Below are positions 6,192 through 8,100 of a DNA stretch of 8,100 nucleotides, piece after piece. This DNA comes from Clostridia bacterium. Lineage in GTDB: Bacteria > Bacillota_A > Clostridia > Oscillospirales > CAG-272. Position 1 is the stretch's first letter; each line of letters begins with the position of its first letter. Location: NCBI GenBank assembly GCA_017407725.1, contig JAFQWB010000039.1, forward strand, positions 1 to 8,100. The letters run 5' to 3'. The position numbers and the translations under genes are program-made. Under the pieces are notes generated by a model. The model saw nothing but the letters and a program-made list of their open reading frames with translations. It had not been told where the DNA came from and ran no database searches.

Positions 6192-6209
6192 AAAAAAATC
6201 AATTTTTTT
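6192..6209 (-). terminator. Weak A/T-only stem after the radical SAM gene
   Basis: Seven As, TTGA and seven Ts form a self-complementary stretch 20 nt after the radical SAM stop codon. It ends in a T-run like an intrinsic terminator but contains no G-C pair, so it would be a poor one. No better candidate lies before the next promoter, which starts 13 bp further on. Confidence 0.3.
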
Positions 6210-6228
6210 AAATTTATGACCTCTTTTT

Positions 6229-7179
6229 TCAAAAAATCTTCCCGAATTTACCTTGAAAACTTTCTCTTTTTACAAATTCTTTATCTATTTCGTTCATAAC
6301 GGACAATTTTTTTAAGCTCCACAAGGGTGATATGAGGCTTTCTCTTTCACCGTCACCCGTAACTCTTCCGAGAACGATATCATCCGGCAGGATTTCTATC
6401 TGCGAAACGGTTATATCAACGTACTCGTCAAGAGTGAGAGTTTTGAAAAGACCGCTCTCGTATTCCTTTGCGATTGCGGTGTTTTTAAGAACGTGCAGAA
6501 GATGGATCTTGAGCATATCGGGGTGAAGTTTTGCAACCTCGCGCGCCGTTTCCATCATCATTTCCTTATCTTCACCCGGAAGACCGTTTATAATATGTAT
6601 GCAGGTAAAGAGATCCTTTACCCTTTCGTATCCCTTAAGGAAGGTTTCGTAATCGTGACCTCTGTTGATTCTTTTCGCGGTCGTATCGTGTATGGTCTGA
6701 AGCCCAAGCTCGACTGTAAGAAAGGTCTTTTCCGAAAGCTCGTGAAGAAGCTCCGCTATCTCAGAGTCAATGCAATCGGCTCTCGTCGCTATGCTTATAC
6801 CGACGGCGTCCTCTATCCCGAGTGCCTCGTTATAGACGCTCCTCAGCTTTTCTATCGGTGCATAGGTGTTCGTGTGAGCCTGAAAATATACTATTCCCTT
6901 TGAGTCCTTCCACTTTTTTCTCATAAGCGCGGCGCTTATCTCATACTGCTCCTTAACAGAAAGAGTCGGAGGGGGAGCGAAATCTCCGCTTCCCCTTCCC
7001 GAGCAATACGTACAACCGCCTACGGAGCACTTTCCGTCGATATTCGGACAGGTAAAGCCTGCATCAATAGGTGCTTTGAACACCTTGCATCCGAATTTGC
7101 TTCTCAAAAAATAGTCATACGTATAATATCTCTTATTTGAATCGCTGTTAGCGAAAGGATTACTTCCCTTTTTTCTCAT
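6229..7179 (-). CDS. Radical SAM protein, TIGR01212 family (YhcC/YtqA-like)
   Basis: The 316-residue protein matches E. coli YhcC in layout. The iron-sulfur cluster loop is GFTCPNIDG then GGCTYCS, giving Cys44, Cys56 and Cys59; these would bind the 4Fe-4S cluster that cleaves S-adenosylmethionine to a radical. An additional Cys51 lies inside the loop and is not part of the family pattern I know. Family landmarks follow: YFQAHTNTYAP (98-108), ATRADC (131-136), ELGLQT (157-162), INRGHD (171-176), INGLPGE (197-203), KIHLLH (224-229) and the C-terminal SLISPLWS (281-288). The substrate is not established for this family as far as I know. The start at 7179 is supported by AAGGAAG 5 nt upstream. 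A possible 24-codon ORF ends across its ATG. It appears to be its own transcription unit from the promoter at 7340-7370. Confidence 0.9.
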   Translation of the reverse strand: MRKKGSNPFANSDSNKRYYTYDYFLRSKFGCKVFKAPIDAGFTCPNIDGKCSVGGCTYCSGRGSGDFAPPPTLSVKEQYEISAALMRKKWKDSKGIVYFQAHTNTYAPIEKLRSVYNEALGIEDAVGISIATRADCIDSEIAELLHELSEKTFLTVELGLQTIHDTTAKRINRGHDYETFLKGYERVKDLFTCIHIINGLPGEDKEMMMETAREVAKLHPDMLKIHLLHVLKNTAIAKEYESGLFKTLTLDEYVDITVSQIEILPDDIVLGRVTGDGERESLISPLWSLKKLSVMNEIDKEFVKRESFQGKFGKIF

Positions 7180-7250
7180 TTTTCTTCCTTTTCTTTAACC
7201 GTTTTCCCTTCATCATCGGCATACGCCTCAGAAAAGGGCATTCTCCCCAT
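7176..7250 (-). CDS. Possible 24-codon ORF overlapping the radical SAM start
   Basis: ATG at 7250 opens a frame reading MGRMPFSEAYADDEGKTV and then a Lys/Glu-rich tail, ending TGA in a 4-nt ATGA overlap with the radical SAM start, the classic geometry of translational coupling. A second Met is codon 4. Against it: a stop codon sits directly before the ATG, and neither Met has a well-spaced Shine-Dalgarno (GGGGAG is only 1 nt from the second). The Lys/Glu tail is partly just the purine-rich Shine-Dalgarno of the next gene. I do not recognise the peptide. Confidence 0.25.
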   Translation of the reverse strand: MGRMPFSEAYADDEGKTVKEKEEK

Positions 7251-7280
7251 CTAGGTCGGCTGTATTTAAGCCATATATAA

Positions 7281-7360
7281 ACAAGGGGTGTCACAATGAA
7301 ATCATCTTTTGTAACAAAGAAGATATATTTTACAAGACTATTATATACCCCACCCCGTGT
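7281..7360. repeat. Inverted repeat spanning the radical SAM promoter region
   Basis: ACAAGGGGTG (7281-7290) and CACCCCGTGT (7351-7360) are inverted copies with nine of ten bases matching, 60 bp apart; three more A/T pairs extend them outwards. One copy fills the spacer between -35 and -10, the other lies about 45 bp into the leader. They may be paired operator sites. Between them TTTGTTACAAA (minus strand) is another small palindrome. The spacing is too long for a terminator hairpin. Confidence 0.4.
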
Positions 7361-7370
7361 TTAATGTCAA
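7340..7370 (-). promoter_or_regulatory. Promoter of the radical SAM gene
   Basis: Perfect TTGACA (7370-7365). The -10 is either TATATA (7347-7342) with the ideal 17-bp spacer or TATAAT (7345-7340) with 19 bp; the two overlap. The start near 7334 gives a leader of about 155 nt. The -35 is only 32 bp after the stop of the preceding gene, and no terminator stands between them. Confidence 0.75.
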
Positions 7371-7402
7371 TACCTTTTCCCGATTTTTCTTTCACCGCGG
7401 AT

Positions 7403-8100
7403 CTATTTTTTTACGGTAATAACAAATCCCGATATATTATCTCCGCTTATTTCGTATTCCGCTCCGTTTTTAATTGTAAGCGAGGTTATAGCTCCGTCTG
7501 CCGCCTTAACGTAATACACGTCGTATTCAGCTCCGTTTGCTTTTATACTGAGAGGGAACATATATCCGTATTCCCTTACCGTATCAATATACTCCGAAAG
7601 CAGCAGTCCGTTTTCTGCCATGTATACAGCATGCGGCACTCCCACGTATCTGAAATGACCTGACGCGCCGTTCATTATGAATCCGTATTTTGCGGCGTTC
7701 TTTGCAAACCAATCATAATACACGCTCTTTTTTGAGCCGTGTCCGATATCGAAGGTTCCCTCTGCCGTATACACGTTTATATCTGCCGAAAGACCAGTAA
7801 CCGCTTCATCGTAGAGTCCGCTTTCTTTATCCGTGCCCTCCCCTACCGTATATGCGTAGCAGATCTGGATATCCTTCTTTCCGGTTTCCTTTGCGAATGC
7901 ACCTATCATATCGGCAAGGGCGGTGTATGCTTCGCTTTTCATAAAAAGAAGTCTGCTTCTTAAAAAGAAATTTCCGTTTTTCTCTGCATAAAGACTCGAG
8001 AATCCCTTTTCGCGAAGTGCGGGACCCGAAAGCATGTCAAGCTCAGACGGTGAAAGTATCGACGAGAGCTTGTAGGTATAAGGTCTGTTTTTGTCAACAA
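7403..8100 (-). CDS. VanY-like D-Ala-D-Ala carboxypeptidase family protein, degenerate; 5' end outside window
   Basis: VanY/peptidase M15 proteins are zinc carboxypeptidases that trim peptidoglycan stem peptides. The frame is open to the window edge (VDKNRPYTYKLSSILSPSELD precedes Met at 8035), so the N-terminus and any signal peptide are missing. Numbering from that Met, the fold markers are VTGLSADI (79-86), WFAKNAAKYGFI (109-120), HFRYVGVPHAVYM (127-139) and LLSEYIDTVREYG (145-157), then a C-terminal beta extension ending DNISGFVITVKK. The active family has SxHxxGxAxD and ExWH zinc/catalytic motifs. Here Asp85 and His127 remain, but the first ligand His is Ala78, the catalytic Glu-Pro-Trp before His127 reads Ala-Ser-Gly, the SGYRS strand is absent, and the loop between YGF and HFRY is much shortened. 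It is probably a non-catalytic cell-wall or signalling protein (inference). No sequence damage such as a frameshift is seen. Confidence 0.7.
   Translation of the reverse strand, partial: VDKNRPYTYKLSSILSPSELDMLSGPALREKGFSSLYAEKNGNFFLRSRLLFMKSEAYTALADMIGAFAKETGKKDIQICYAYTVGEGTDKESGLYDEAVTGLSADINVYTAEGTFDIGHGSKKSVYYDWFAKNAAKYGFIMNGASGHFRYVGVPHAVYMAENGLLLSEYIDTVREYGYMFPLSIKANGAEYDVYYVKAADGAITSLTIKNGAEYEISGDNISGFVITVKK

Noticed and set aside
6113..6202. TTGATTTTTTT direct repeats in the EF-G paralog leader
   Set aside because: Two 11-bp copies about 78 bp apart are expected by chance in such A/T-rich spacer and show no further structure.
1..8100. CRISPR, insertion sequence, tRNA or rRNA genes
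   Set aside because: I found no regular spaced repeats, transposase motifs, terminal repeats, or tRNA-like or rRNA-like stretches; the L1-like site is only a short mimic.

Overview
The window reads as chromosomal DNA of a low-to-moderate GC Firmicute, most likely a gut-type clostridium of the Ruminococcaceae/Oscillospiraceae sort. This is inferred from the rpmG-secE-nusG-rplK-rplA gene order, the strong AAGGAGG-type Shine-Dalgarno sites, the TTGACA/TATAAT-type promoters, and the flavour of the accessory proteins (EF-G-like paralog, TIGR01212-type radical SAM protein, VanY-like protein). All genes I accept lie on the minus strand, so transcription runs from high to low coordinates. Long plus-strand reading frames are antisense shadows. 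I see no mobile element, CRISPR array, tRNA or rRNA.

In transcription order, the window starts inside a VanY-like D-Ala-D-Ala carboxypeptidase-family gene (8100-7403) that has lost a zinc-ligand histidine. A near-consensus promoter (7370-7340) starts directly after it. It drives a leader of about 150 nt, which contains a possible 24-codon ORF, and then a YhcC/YtqA-like radical SAM gene (7179-6229). After an AT-rich spacer with its own promoter (6179-6151) comes an EF-G paralog (6053-4002) with Phe at the usual catalytic His position of the GTPase. Beyond a strong intercistronic hairpin (3977-3945) lies an unusual two-domain enzyme (3927-2314), an N-terminal nitrilase-superfamily amidohydrolase fused to a C-terminal glycerophosphodiester phosphodiesterase. 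A good intrinsic terminator (2279-2225) closes this unit.

An extended -10 promoter (2188-2160) then starts the translation/secretion operon rpmG (L33), secE, nusG, rplK (L11) and rplA (L1, cut by the window edge). Its leader begins with a terminator-like hairpin essentially at +1. It also carries a second strong ribosome binding site with an ATG whose frame overlaps rpmG.

The best-supported regulatory observation lies between nusG and rplK. There the mRNA folds into a helix with an asymmetric internal loop, containing GUGGGAGG opposite CCAC, like the L1-binding site of 23S rRNA. It ends just before the rplK Shine-Dalgarno, which is what L1 autoregulation of the L11-L1 genes predicts. Small spacings and stop codons embedded in the next Shine-Dalgarno (rpmG/secE, rplK/rplA) suggest translational coupling along the operon.

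No clearly new multi-gene system is evident. The items most worth following are the L1-mimic leader, the nitrilase-GDPD fusion next to the EF-G paralog, the degenerate VanY protein, and the two short leader ORFs.
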